From Haplomitrium mnioides (lineage: Eukaryota; Marchantiophyta; Haplomitriopsida; Calobryales): DNA of 20,870 bases. Below are positions 8,487 to 17,318 of this stretch, one piece after another. The DNA lies in contig JBNGIS010034465.1 of the NCBI GenBank assembly GCA_049999725.1, forward strand, positions 1-20,870. The letters run 5' to 3'. Position 1 is the stretch's first letter. Each line of letters opens with the position of its first letter. Below the pieces are notes generated by a model. That model searched no databases and had not been told where the DNA came from. It saw only the letters and a list, made by a program, of their open reading frames with translations. The translations under genes were made by a program, and so were the position numbers.

Positions 8487-9330
8487 GACAACCCAGATTC
8501 CCTTCAGCCTTCAAGTATCAGTCCACCTGCGATGCTGGTCCACCCGCAGAGATGAGTACACCTAGATCGCTTGAGCCTCTAGAGCTCCCCGCCTAGCGAT
8601 TCCCAGCGCCCCTCCAGTCCACCTCCATCCCTACTATCCCCCTGCTCGAGTTCACCTGCCTCAAGTGAAGCTTCAAGAAATTTGTCCTCCCTTCATCGTG
8701 TGTCTTCCTTTCTGCTATCGCTCTCACGACTTGCAAGCTTGCATTTACACCAACCCCTCAAACATTGCAGAAGATCTCTTTATACTCCTTGCTTACCTTG
8801 CTAAAGCCTTCTTGTTTCTCCCGCATTTGGCAGTTAATCTTGTTAAGCAACGTCGTGGTGACACCTGGCCAGTACGAGCAACGACTAACTTAGCAGTTAA
8901 CCCGAGGTTCTCAACTGTCGTTCCGAAAATCTTGTGGAATCCCAGAAGATGCCCCTAGCGCGGACTAGGTGCGAAGCTGGTACTTGGTCGAATGTGGGTG
9001 AAGACTGTGCTCGGAGCTTCTGATCATGGTGTAGATCCGACCTTGGTAGCTCGGTGTAGATTTGCACTTTCAAATTAGAAGAGTAGAGCTCGGCGTCCCC
9101 GAAGCCGCAGATTCCGAAGTGTCCCCACGGGACCCCGATGATGACCCATCCGATGTCGCCACTTCATTAGATCCGTCGTAGAGTTAGTCGCAGCCGAGGA
9201 GGGCGATCCGACATGGTAAAGCTGAGCTAGATCCGAAGAAGAATTCCAAGAAGAGAGAGAGAATAATCTGAGGAGCCTTGACCCCTAAATCCGAAGAAAG
9301 CGCAATCCGCAAGTGATTCTGAAGACAGAG
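8487..9330. other. I2 stretch without recognisable gene
   Basis: Positions 8500-8620 are the inverted partner of about 5580-5700. The rest (8640-9300) has open frames up to 97 codons (8665-8958, plus) with no family resemblance and no clear partner in I1. GC-rich and AT-rich segments alternate. I see no promoter, terminator or RNA gene. Confidence 0.4.
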
Positions 9331-9435
9331 GCCACGTCGTCCGCAAGCTCTTTCGGAACTTCCCTGTCGCCCTCGGAACTCCACAGGTCGCCACGTGTCC
9401 TGCCTTCCACGTCATCCGCACAACGTCGTCCGTCA

Positions 9436-9683
9436 CCGCCCCGCAAGGGGGTAGGCGGACCGTCGCCTTGACCGAATTCCGTAGTTGACCCATTGCTGAC
9501 CCGCAGGAACCCTCGAACCATAGTGGAGAGCCATGTCATCCGTCAAAGACCCGCAGGAACCCTCGAACCACCGTTGAACGCCATATCATCCGTCATCGCG
9601 CCGTCTGACGCCGCCTCGCAAGGGGGTAGGCGGACCGTCGCCTTGATTGGATTTCGTAGTTGACCCGTTGCTGACCCGCATGA
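9436..9683. repeat. nested direct repeats with a GC-rich hairpin core
   Basis: CGCAAGGGGGTAGGCGGACC lies within two copies of a 75-bp block (9436-9509 and 9608-9683), each able to form a CCGCC/GGCGG stem. Between them a 50-bp unit starting GACCCGCAGGAACCCTCGAA is tandemly duplicated (9498-9547, 9548-9597). A third 50-bp unit begins at 9673 but is interrupted by the island at 9688-10110 and resumes near 10111. The inverted equivalent of the GC-rich core is at 4700-4735 in I1. Confidence 0.7.
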
Positions 9684-9687
9684 AAAC

Positions 9688-10110
9688 TGTGAGAGAAAAG
9701 TACTTTCAACAAAGCATAAAGAATCGTGATATCACACTACAGTGAGGAATACCAAGAAAAGATTATGATGTCAAAAATCGGCTTACACTACCTAGCGGTA
9801 CCTTTGTCTATAGAAGAGCCTTCAAATTAATATTAGTAGTAGGGAATGATAGAATCCAAAGGATTTAAAATCTCAAAAATGCAAATCCTAGAGGTACTTT
9901 TTGAAAAAGAGAACTGTCTGCTAAAGGAGTTTTTGTTTGTGAGTAGATGGACAATTTTTTCCTAGGACATTGCGAGAGAATGCCCACTCACGAAGTGTAA
10001 AACTTGCCAGATAATTTTACAAAATGGGAAGTTTATGACTATTACACAACTTATTTGAAAGAGAAAGATCCTCATTGCATTCTTAGTTTCTCGGGTTTTA
10101 CAAAACATTG
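9688..10110. mobile_element. AT-rich island inserted in the third 50-bp unit of I2
   Basis: The flanks are the two halves of one 50-bp repeat unit: GACCCGCATGAA at 9673 onward, and GAACTCGCTTGGACCATAGTGG at about 10113 onward. Base composition switches sharply from GC-rich to AT-rich inside. It begins TGTGAGAG after GAAAAC; no clear target duplication is visible. On the plus strand a short stretch near 9965-10010 reads DIARECPLTKCKTC, resembling a retroelement zinc-knuckle tail, but frames are otherwise broken. It is a small nested insertion or fragment of unknown type. Confidence 0.45.
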
Positions 10111-10189
10111 GAGAACTCGCTTGGACCATAGTGGAGCACCACGTCATCTGTCAAATAATTCCCTCGCTGAGTAAGAACGGTACTTTTTG

Positions 10190-10570
10190 TCGCCGCTTCG
10201 GATCCCGCTCACAATAAGAACTGAGGCTTCCTTCTCTAACTCTTTGCTCCGCTGGATATAAGAACCATGATAGACTCCATGTTGATCCCCTTCGAACTTT
10301 CAGCGCGCTCCGTTGAACTTTCGTCCTCGGCAATGTCGGAACTCTGATAGGTCACCCTTTCGGTTGTTGGTCCATTGCTTCTTCTTCTGGCCAGATCGTT
10401 GCTTCATTGCCTTTTCGTCACAAGAACTAAGCGCGCCATAAACTCTCGTCAAACTTTCAGACCATACCTTGTCGAACTTTCGGCCGCTTCGCCAGATCAG
10501 CGATATATCAGCATTTCGCCTTGCTCGCTCTTTGTCTGGCCGAGCCCGTGATAAGTCACTATTTTGCATC
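10190..10570 (+). repeat. I2 copy of the minisatellite arm module
   Basis: GAACTGAGGCTTCCTTCTC at about 10212 matches GAACTGAGTCTCCTTCTCTT at about 168 in the IR1 left arm. Units with CTGATAGGTCACCCTTTCGG, CCAGATCAGCGATATATCAG and CGTGATAAGTCACTATTTTG follow, equivalent to the inverted minisatellite at 4228-4608. The order of the two parts differs from the IR1 left arm, so the arm copies have been rearranged. Confidence 0.55.
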
Positions 10571-11059
10571 CATTCCCTTGGTCTCCAGTTGGGCTTCTGT
10601 CGGGTCCTTGTTAAATGGTCTCCCCACTTAGGGAGGCTAATCGGAACCCATTTAGCCGGGGGCTTCTCCATTTTCCGCTAAGTCCCGCGGACTCCCTAGG
10701 AATGCCACGTGTCCCTGAATCCGTGAAGCGCGGTGGGGCTGCCACGTTTCCACAGCTCCCCACAGAGTTCATGAGTCCGTAACTATGATTTGTTGTTGTT
10801 TCATCCTTTTCGCTTAGCCTCGCCATTGCCTTAAAGAATCCTCCATGCCGCCGTAAATAGTGACCAGTCTTCACTTCATTAGTCGCCACTTCGTCATCAC
10901 TTTGGACCCGTCAGATCTTCCTTCACGGATCCCTGTTAAGTGGGGAACCCACATAGGGAGGCTGATCAGATCCAACTTAACCGGTCCTCCCCACATCGGG
11001 GGATCAAGCGGAACCCCTTTAACAGGGCTCTCCACTTAAGAAGGCTCGGTTCCGATGTT

Positions 11060-11650
11060 TGTCCGGTTGTACCCTCTGATGAACTTCTTCCAATACTTGC
11101 ATCGAACTCCTACCCTTCCTCTTTCGAGAGGACTTCGGACTGTGGGAAAGCATTTGTGTTTACCTGGAGAAAGAGGCGTCCCCCGATCTTTGGTGTTGTC
11201 GTTGCTCTCCGATGCATGTCGCCCTTGTCCCCTACCTTGAATCCGCCGTTCTGACTTGCTGGGCGACCCGTTATCCTTCGTTATGGCTTCCTACCCTGCC
11301 CTGCTGACGTGCGACCCTCCTTGAACCTCGTCATGTGGTCACCTTGGCCTGACACTCCATTGTGACTCTCCTCTGCTCTCCTGATCCCCTTCGCCCTGCC
11401 TCGTCTTCCCTCTCTCTTCTAGTCCTTTCCTTTCTGGTCTTCTTGGCGCTGACATTTCTAGCTCTTGCCCCCTTCCTTCATAATATGAATCTGATTTTGC
11501 TACTTCGGATCGAAAGAATGAAGTAACATGTGCTTATCTTCCGATTAGAGTTAATGTGTTGCTTTCCACTCATCTTACCACTTTAGGCTGGAGAATTATC
11601 ATCGTTGCCGCTTCTAGTCCCTTGTAAATCGCATTAGCTTATGTTCCACT
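11060..11650. other. right end of I2, no gene recognised
   Basis: This C/T-rich stretch leads up to the GGCTGACA end and has no evident partner in I1. Plus frames at 10940-11254 and 11055-11240 show no family. The minus strand holds GGRLFLQVNTNAFPQSEVLS without stops but too short to assign. Confidence 0.4.
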
Positions 11651-11658
11651 GGCTGACA

Positions 11659-11761
11659 CTTCTTGAAAAGTTCCTCTTTCTTTCATTCTTCCTTCCAAAA
11701 GACGTGAAATATTTTCAAGCTATTGTTCCATTTCTTGAACCACCACCTCTTGATTCTTCAT
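11659..11761 (-). pseudogene. Ty3/gypsy gag, N-terminal piece
   Basis: The frame starts at the ATG at 11761-11759, only 27 bases after the PBS, and reads MKNQEVVVQEMEQ, a TAG stop, then LENISRLLEGRMKERGTFQE up to the I2 insertion point. A short coiled N-terminus of this sort is usual for plant gypsy gag. The codon phase matches the piece ending at 7510: removing I2 and one copy of CTTCT leaves a continuous frame. With a stop at codon 14 it cannot encode gag as it stands. Confidence 0.65.
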
Positions 11762-11788
11762 ATAACTCACCACCAAAAACAAATCGTA

Positions 11789-11800
11789 GCTCTGATACCA
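11789..11800 (-). promoter_or_regulatory. primer-binding site, initiator tRNA-Met
   Basis: The minus strand reads TGGTATCAGAGC, the 12-base complement of the 3' end of plant initiator tRNA-Met, one base after the LTR end. This is the classic priming site for minus-strand DNA synthesis and fixes the orientation of the element (5' LTR to the right, body to the left). Confidence 0.9.
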
Positions 11801-11801
11801 A

Positions 11802-12189
11802 TGTAAAAGAACTCAAAGACCAAATCCAAATAAGTAAGAACTTATATTGAACTCTAACAGAGTTCTTCAACCAAAAGCAACTCAAGGTCCAAGCTAAGAC
11901 AAAGAGTGCAAGCAAAAACCAAACAATTAAAGAACCCTAATGATTTGAGAGGAACTCTAGAATGAGGAGTGGGGCTAATAAGCCCTTCTATTTATACAAG
12001 AGAAGAGGGTGTCATCTCTCTTTCTTCACTTACAAGTCACTGTTAGTTTCAACCCTAACAACGACTCTCTACTAAAAGTGGATTTGAAGGTAAGTAATCT
12101 TATCTCAACTCTAGAAGTGACTCTCTACCACTTCTTTCACTCCTCTCTATTTTCTTGTAAATAGATAACTTTATGCTTGTAATATTACA
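11802..12189 (-). mobile_element. 5' LTR of the minus-strand gypsy element (388 bp)
   Basis: The plus-strand ends are TGTAAAAG (11802) and ATATTACA (12189), giving TGTAA...TTACA inverted tips and the canonical TG...CA. The PBS lies immediately inside on the left. On the right, reverse transcriptase homology of a plus-strand element resumes within 7 bases, so this LTR marks an insertion into that gene. A TATA box lies at 11988-11996. The expected target duplication on this side would be ATTTA (12190-12194); the other end is not in the window. No second copy of this LTR is seen. Confidence 0.8.
11988..11996 (-). promoter_or_regulatory. TATA box of the LTR
   Basis: The minus strand reads TATAAATAG inside the LTR, about 190 bases from both ends, in the usual place for the U3/R boundary of a plant LTR. 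Transcription would run leftward through the PBS into gag. Confidence 0.65.
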
Positions 12190-14335
12190 ATTTACCTAGG
12201 ATATAAAGTGTCTATAGATGGCATCAAGATGGAGGAATAGAAAAATTAAAGCTATTATAGAGTGGTCAACACCAAATAATGCAAAGGATGTTCCAGCTTT
12301 TAATAGATTGGTAAGTTTTTATCAAAGATTCATTCATAACTATGTTTATATTGCTGCACCGCTTACAGATCTGTTAGGCAAGGAGGCAAAGTTCCAATAG
12401 ACAACCAAAGAGTTGACTCAAAGATGTGGATTCTTCTTGTCCAATTTTACAACCGTTTGATCCAAAGACACGTTTTACTATTGACTTTGATGCCTCTAAA
12501 TTTGTTATTAGAGCAGTGTTACATCAAGAGTATGAGGATGGATTTTATCCACATGCCTTCATGTCATGCTGACTAAATGCAACAGATAGAAATTATTCAA
12601 GAATGGATCGAGAGAAATAGGCAAAGGTTTTTGCTACAAAAATATGGAGACACTATCTCTCGAAAAGGCATGTATTTATACGGATACATCACAAGCCATT
12701 GTTGTAAGTAATCCATTAAATATGGAAAGTCACTATCATCGATGGGAATATCAATTGCAACTCTTTGATATCAAGCTAGAGTACAAGCCTCAAAGGTTCC
12801 ACACTATTTCTGATGCATTGTCATGAAGACCAGATCATTGAGTGAATATAATGGAGGTGGTTATAATTAGCATATTACATCTTGATGAGACAACTAGTGG
12901 AAGTTGTCATAAAAAACTACAAGAAGATGGTTTTCTAGTCTTGCTCACATACAATTGGCTATTAAAGATAGTGAGTACCAGTCTTTTTTCCATTTGAGAT
13001 GTTGTTCTCTATAACACCATCAAATAATATGTGTTCCACAAGATGATACGCTTCAAACAGCTTGTTTACAAGAAGCATATAGCATTCTATTTTGATAGCA
13101 TCTTGGAGAAGATTAAACTACGAAGTTACTTCAACACATTTTGTGGTGGCCCAACTTGGTTCGAAATGTTCATGGTTTTGTTCGCTCATATGAAAGTTGT
13201 CAATGAAACAAAACTTCTAATAAAATACCATCGAGAGTTCTATAGCCTCGACCAATTCCTACTACTCATTGGGAACATGTAAGTTTGGATCTTGTCACTT
13301 CACTTCCAACTATGTTTCATGGGTTTACTGTCATTGTGGTGTTTGTAGACAAGCTCAACAAATAAATTCATTTAACATCGATACTGGATATAGTATATAC
13401 TCTACAATTGGAAAAATTTTACTTTGATTTTGTCTTCCGTCATTATTGAATGTTTAAGGTGTTAATATGTGATAAGGATCCGCGTTTCATTAGAAAGTTT
13501 TGGCAAGAGTTGTTCTAACTCTTAGAAACCAAACTCTCTATGTTTATTACGTATCATCCTTAAAAGAAATAGGCAAATAGAGCACACTAATTATATTGTA
13601 GAGGATATGCTTCACACGTTCATCAATGTTCATCACACCGATTGGGATAGTTTATGGAGTTTGCCCATAACAACTCTAGACAAGCAAGTACTAGGTTTTC
13701 TCTATTCTTTTATAGTTCAAGTTAACATCCTTTGGATCCTTGTAGTTTGTTTTCTCCTTACTCCTCCAATTTTTTAAGTATTTCTACCTTTTTATCTTGT
13801 TTATTTTCTTCATTGCAAGATGTTGGCAACTATCTTACTATTGCTCAAAGTTGGCAAAAACAATATGCCGATAGCCATCGTTGTGATTTCTCTTATGTTC
13901 TAAGTGACCAAGTTATGTTATCTACTCACAACCTCTTATTGTCTTAAAAATCATACTCAAGTCTGTAAGTTATCTCGTGCTTAGATTGGTACTTTCTCCA
14001 TTTCTCAAGTTATTTCTTCCATTGCTTATAAACTTGATCTTCCTTTTTATATGAAGATTCATTCTAGATTCTATATCTCTAAACTTAAGCTTTTTATTCC
14101 TAGTCCATCTTTTTTTCGAAATCATGTTCAACTACCTTCTCTAGTTATTGTTCTTGATGATCATGAAGAATTTGAAGTGAACAGCATTTTGGCAAAAAGA
14201 GTTTTTAAAGCAATTGCGGCTTTCACAAGTTCAATACAAGGTTTTGTAGAAAGGCTATCTACTTCAATTCATTGACTAGAATGCGCAAATTATGCAATAA
14301 TGCAAGCATGATGTTGTAGCCAGCCGCTTTTTTGA
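12190..14335 (+). pseudogene. Ty3/gypsy pol: RT end, RNase H, integrase, chromodomain-like tail
   Basis: The region is collinear with gypsy pol but carries many stops and shifts. LGYKVSIDGIKM (from 12196) and KIKAIIEWSTPNN...FYQRFI...AAPLTDLLGK (12247-12390) are the RT thumb/connection. DFDASKFVIRAVLHQ (about 12480), LNATDRNYS and WRHYLSRK, then FDIKLEYKPQ...DALS (to 12826) are RNase H. LVRNVHGFVRSYESCQ (about 13160) is the end of the zinc-binding region, with its first cysteine lost. HWEHVSLDLVTSLP...VIVVFVDKLNK (13275-13360) holds the first catalytic Asp, and CDKDPRFIRKFWQELF (about 13470) the second; the Glu region is destroyed. KQYADSHRCDFS...DQVMLSTHNL (13855-13935) and YKLDLPFYMKIHSRFYISKL (from 14027) are the C-terminal part. 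The 83-codon open frame at 13031-13282 is a wrong-frame shadow. Everything upstream of LGYK is displaced by the inserted minus-strand element. Confidence 0.85.
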
Positions 14336-14527
14336 ACCAACAACAAGCTACTCAAAACATGAACTTTTTTATTTTAAGGAAAAAATTTAGTTTTGAGCTT
14401 AAAAAAAATAAAGAAAACAAGATTATTTTTGAAAAACAAAAACTTCGTGATTATTTGAGCTTTATTTTTTGTTGTTTCAACACTCTTGATTGAAAGAGAA
14501 TTAATTTTATTATCTTAAATCAATCGA

Positions 14528-14557
14528 TATTCTTAGTTTTTACAAAAACTAAGAATA
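14528..14557. repeat. hairpin with 14-bp stem
   Basis: TATTCTTAGTTTTT (14528-14541), a two-base AC loop, then its exact reverse complement AAAAACTAAGAATA (14544-14557). ATCGAT sequences lie close by on both sides. It could be the relic of a small palindromic element. Confidence 0.75.
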
Positions 14558-14818
14558 TATCGAAATCGATGAAAAGTACAAAAATTATGGCATGTTTTCA
14601 AAGAAACTTGCATTTACTATTGATAACATCTAGAAACTCAAAAATTAAAATATGCATAAGGAAAAGTTACTTTGAAATAAGTTTGGTTGCACAAACTCTA
14701 TGGGTGTATAGACAAGGTGCTCCTTGAAACTCATTTTTGGGAAAGAAAAAAAGAAAACATGAGAAAAATACCCTAGTTGACTACAAGTCAAGAGAATGAG
14801 TTTGGAATTTTCAAGCAC

Positions 14819-14844
14819 AAAAACAAAACAAAACAAAACAAAAC
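14819..14844. repeat. (AAAAC)n microsatellite
   Basis: Five consecutive AAAAC units within an A-rich region. Confidence 0.85.
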
Positions 14845-15644
14845 ATTGCATAGATTTTGGAGCTCTTATTTCAAGTTCAAGCAAGAAGGAATCTTTCTTT
14901 TGTAAATGAAAATCCATTAGCGCAAAGGTTGCAATAGGAATATTTTAGAAGGTTTCAGGAACCAAAAATACTTTTTAATTAGAAGAATCATATACACAAA
15001 GAAGTCATAGTTCAGAATCAAAAGAGTAGTAGCTTTAGAGATTTACTTAAAACAAACGCTACTTTGAACTAGGAATTGCTACTGGGTTCATGTTTTATTT
15101 TTCGCTCTCAAATTTTATTTTATTTTAAATTTAGCATCCAAAATTATGATTTTCACGCTAGTAATGCTTGTTTGCAAAAAATCAGAATTGCTTATTTCAA
15201 GATCACAATGTATTCAAAAGAAATCTTCTTATGAGAATATTATCAAATTTTCTATAATTCATGTTTTAAAAGGCACGAGCATCACCTAACAAAAAATATC
15301 GAAAATTTACACAAGATTTGTTGTTGAATATTTTCAAAACTAACCAAGATATCATTCATTTCACAAGTTGATGAAAACATTCAAATTTTATCAGAAAAAT
15401 ATTCAATCAAAAAGGATGCTTGAGCGCGTAGAAACTTTTAACCTTTGTCTTAAAGCTAATGCACGTAGAGACTATCGAAGTAATTTTGGATTTGGAATGG
15501 TAAAGCTCAGACACACATGGAATGTTGAGGTTGTTACATGCATGAACTTTGAACTGGAACCCAAATAAGTAGGCATAAAAGGATTGTTGAAACAAAATAA
15601 TTGTGAAAAACCTACTAAAACGAAGGCCCGTTTGGATAACTAAA

Positions 15645-15790
15645 GACCACGCAAGCTTGAATAAGTAAAGCCTATGCATGGACAATTGAAGACCATGCAA
15701 GCTTGAACAACTAAAGCCTATGCATGCATGGAAAATAGAAGCCCACGCAAGCTTAAACAACTAAAGCCAATGCACGCATGGACAATAGAA
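15645..15790. repeat. minisatellite of 46-50 bp units, 3' of methyltransferase copy 1
   Basis: Three tandem units (15645-15690, 15691-15740, 15741-15790), each with CACGCAAGCTTGAA or a variant, CTAAAGCCTATGCATGCATG, and GACAATAGAA. Degenerate units continue to about 15860. The TATGCATGCAT core recurs in the 37-bp array at 18834, in the matching position 3' of copy 2. Confidence 0.8.
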
Positions 15791-15862
15791 GCCTTCGTGA
15801 GCACAGACTATCGAGTAACTAGACGTAGGGACCTTCCATGCAAGCATAGACCTTGTAACTAA

Positions 15863-15894
15863 TTTTAAACAAAACAAATTTGTTTTGTTTAAAA
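15863..15894. repeat. perfect 32-bp palindrome
   Basis: The half-site TTTTAAACAAAACAAA is followed directly by its exact reverse complement, with no loop. Symmetry stops abruptly at both ends. It is located just after the minisatellite at 15645-15860. Confidence 0.85.
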
Positions 15895-16019
15895 ATAATT
15901 TTGTGAAGGAAATTGTATCGTGAAGAAAACAATTAAATTGGATTTGGAATGCCACAAGAAAAAAGAAGAATCAAATAATATTTTGTGAGAAAAATACTTT
16001 ATTATGTACAAAAATGACA

Positions 16020-16659
16020 TCAGTGTGATGATGTAGCCCGATCCTCTTCAAGAGAAATGGTCTCATCTAAATATATTGCTTGAGAAGCTTTGGTATCTAC
16101 AGCTACTAGAAAGTCATGTCGAGACCTTTGAGTCTTCAAAATCACTACACAACCACCAAAGGCACTTGCAGTACCAAGAGGAACATGCTCTTTGTGGTAC
16201 GCATATACAATCTGCGACTCGATCACATAAGATGGCAAAGAAGCCATTGTCAAAACTCATTGAGGATTATAGATGGACAAACGTTTATCATATTCCACTG
16301 CGATTCAATTTTGCATCAGCTTTAAAGCACATACAAGGCTTGTGCCGGATCTAGAGAAAAGATCCAAAATCCAATCTTGTTCTGTTGATAAATAGTCAGT
16401 GAAGAAATTATACAAAGCCTTAGGCTATTGGTAAATATTCACAAGAGCATCATCTTATGGATGTTTAAGCTTTACAGAGACAACCAATAAACTAAACACA
16501 CTTTGCATAATTTGGCAAGGACTACCAGTGGCATCATCAGCTTGTAAGTTGAAGAGCTTTATGGTCTGATTGCCCTCTTTTGTCTCATAACCCACAATCC
16601 AACACTTGTGGGCATGAGCGATTCGCAGACCACCTGAATGATGAATATTACTTTTGTTC
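16020..16659 (-). pseudogene. amino-methyltransferase copy 1, last exon
   Basis: The exon begins after an AG acceptor at 16661-16660 and joins the previous exon in phase. It reads KSNIHHSGGLRIAHAHKCW and LFNLQADDATGSPCQIMQSV with no shift, then KLKHP, a stop, DDALVNIYQ, a stop, PKALYNFFTDYLSTEQDW, ILDLFSRSGTSLVCALKLMQ, a stop, IAVEYDKR and, after another stop, VLTMASLPSYVIESQIVYAY to a TGA at 16022-16020. The DLF-x-x-SGT segment is AdoMet motif I, with an Arg where the second Gly is usual; VEYD is motif II. At least four in-frame stops make it a pseudogene. It keeps the reading frame where copy 2 has lost 2 bp. Confidence 0.7.
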
Positions 16660-16761
16660 CTTTAGTAACAAAAACAAGCACATAAGACACAGAAAAAAAA
16701 GTAAAGGAAAAATATTATACATAGACTAGCACATAGAAAAAAAAATTTTAAAAAAACTTAC
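16660..16761 (-). other. intron in methyltransferase copy 1 (102 bp)
   Basis: The donor GTAAGT is at 16761-16756 and the acceptor AG at 16661-16660 on the minus strand. Splicing leaves the frame intact (split Trp codon). The equivalent intron in copy 2 is 100 bp at 19981-20080 with the same phase. Confidence 0.65.
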
Positions 16762-17318
16762 CAAACGCCATGGTCGATGTCACATCAAGCCTTCAGTAAA
16801 GCATCCTCAACAATGCCAAATTGTTGCGAAGAGTGGATAGTTACAAAAGACCAAAACTCCGAAGTAGTAACAACCACAAAAGAAGAGACCATATCAAAAA
16901 TATCATCCTTTGTAAAGGGTTCCAAATCATCATGCTTATATTCTTTAAGGTTCTAACCATAAGGAATATCACCAATAGTTAAAGTTAAACATCTTGGTTT
17001 CTCTAAACTCTTCAGCTGTCAAGTATTAGACTCCTCGTAGACTTGATAATGTGCCACGTTGAGTCCATCGACATAGGACATTCAGTCCTCATCTTGCTTA
17101 TTAGAATTTTTTTCTGTTGAAAGGACAGAAGTTTCATTTAATTGTCTCGCCTTCTATTCTCTTGCTTTCTGGCAGTGAAGTAGAAAAGCAGTTGGGTAGG
17201 AGACAAGAGTATGGATTGAACTTCATCAGCGGAGGCTTCTTTGATCCCGAATTTTTTTCTACCTTTAGCAGCGATCGTCAAATTTTTGGTAAATTGTTGT
17301 TTGAAACTTTTGTTGCAC
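16762..17318 (-). pseudogene. amino-methyltransferase copy 1, DIPY exon
   Basis: The exon starts after a CAG acceptor near 17320. It reads SFKQQFTKNLTIAAKGRKKF and SPTQLLFYFTARKQENRRRD, a stop, then MSYVDGLNVAHYQVYEE, a stop, LTLTIGDIPYG, a stop, NLKEYKHDDLEPFTKDDIFD, MVSSFVVVTTSEFWSFVTIH and SSQQFGIVEDALLKA. DIPY is the catalytic motif IV of N4/N6-type amino-methyltransferases (consensus D/N/S-P/I-P-Y/F/W). At the place where copy 2 has a TAG, this copy has CAA (Gln), showing the ancestral codon was sense. There are multiple stops and a frame change between SPTQ and MSYV. Confidence 0.65.

Larger units (their letters stand above)
7511..11658 (+). mobile_element. I2: 4.15-kb insertion with TGTCAGCC/GGCTGACA ends and CTTCT target duplication
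   Basis: The left end TGTCAGCCCC starts at 7511 and the right end GGCTGACA finishes at 11658. CTTCT precedes (7506-7510) and follows (11659-11663) the element. Removing the element plus one CTTCT joins the two gag pieces in the same frame, which fixes the boundaries. No pair of LTRs is visible: the first and last 500 bases share only the 8-bp inverted end. No transposase, integrase or reverse transcriptase is seen. The 5-bp duplication and TG...CA ends suit an LTR retrotransposon product such as a very long solo LTR; the 8-bp inverted end also suits a non-autonomous DNA element. Most of the sequence is homologous, inverted, to I1. Confidence 0.7.
14336..15055. other. AT-rich DNA without genes
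   Basis: Between the gypsy tail and the duplicated locus there is only A/T-rich sequence. It contains a near-perfect hairpin at 14528-14557 and an (AAAAC)n microsatellite at 14819-14844. The minus-strand frame 14645-14917 (90 codons) is Phe- and Leu-rich because of the poly-A tracts and is not supported. Confidence 0.6.

Noticed and set aside
13031-13282. 83-codon plus-strand open frame
   Set aside because: It overlaps the gypsy integrase region in the wrong frame. The frame with integrase motifs (LVRNVHGF, HWEHVSLDLVTSLP) is a different one with stops.
14645-14917. 90-codon minus-strand frame rich in Phe and Leu
   Set aside because: It arises from A-rich low-complexity DNA including the (AAAAC)n tract; no family resemblance.
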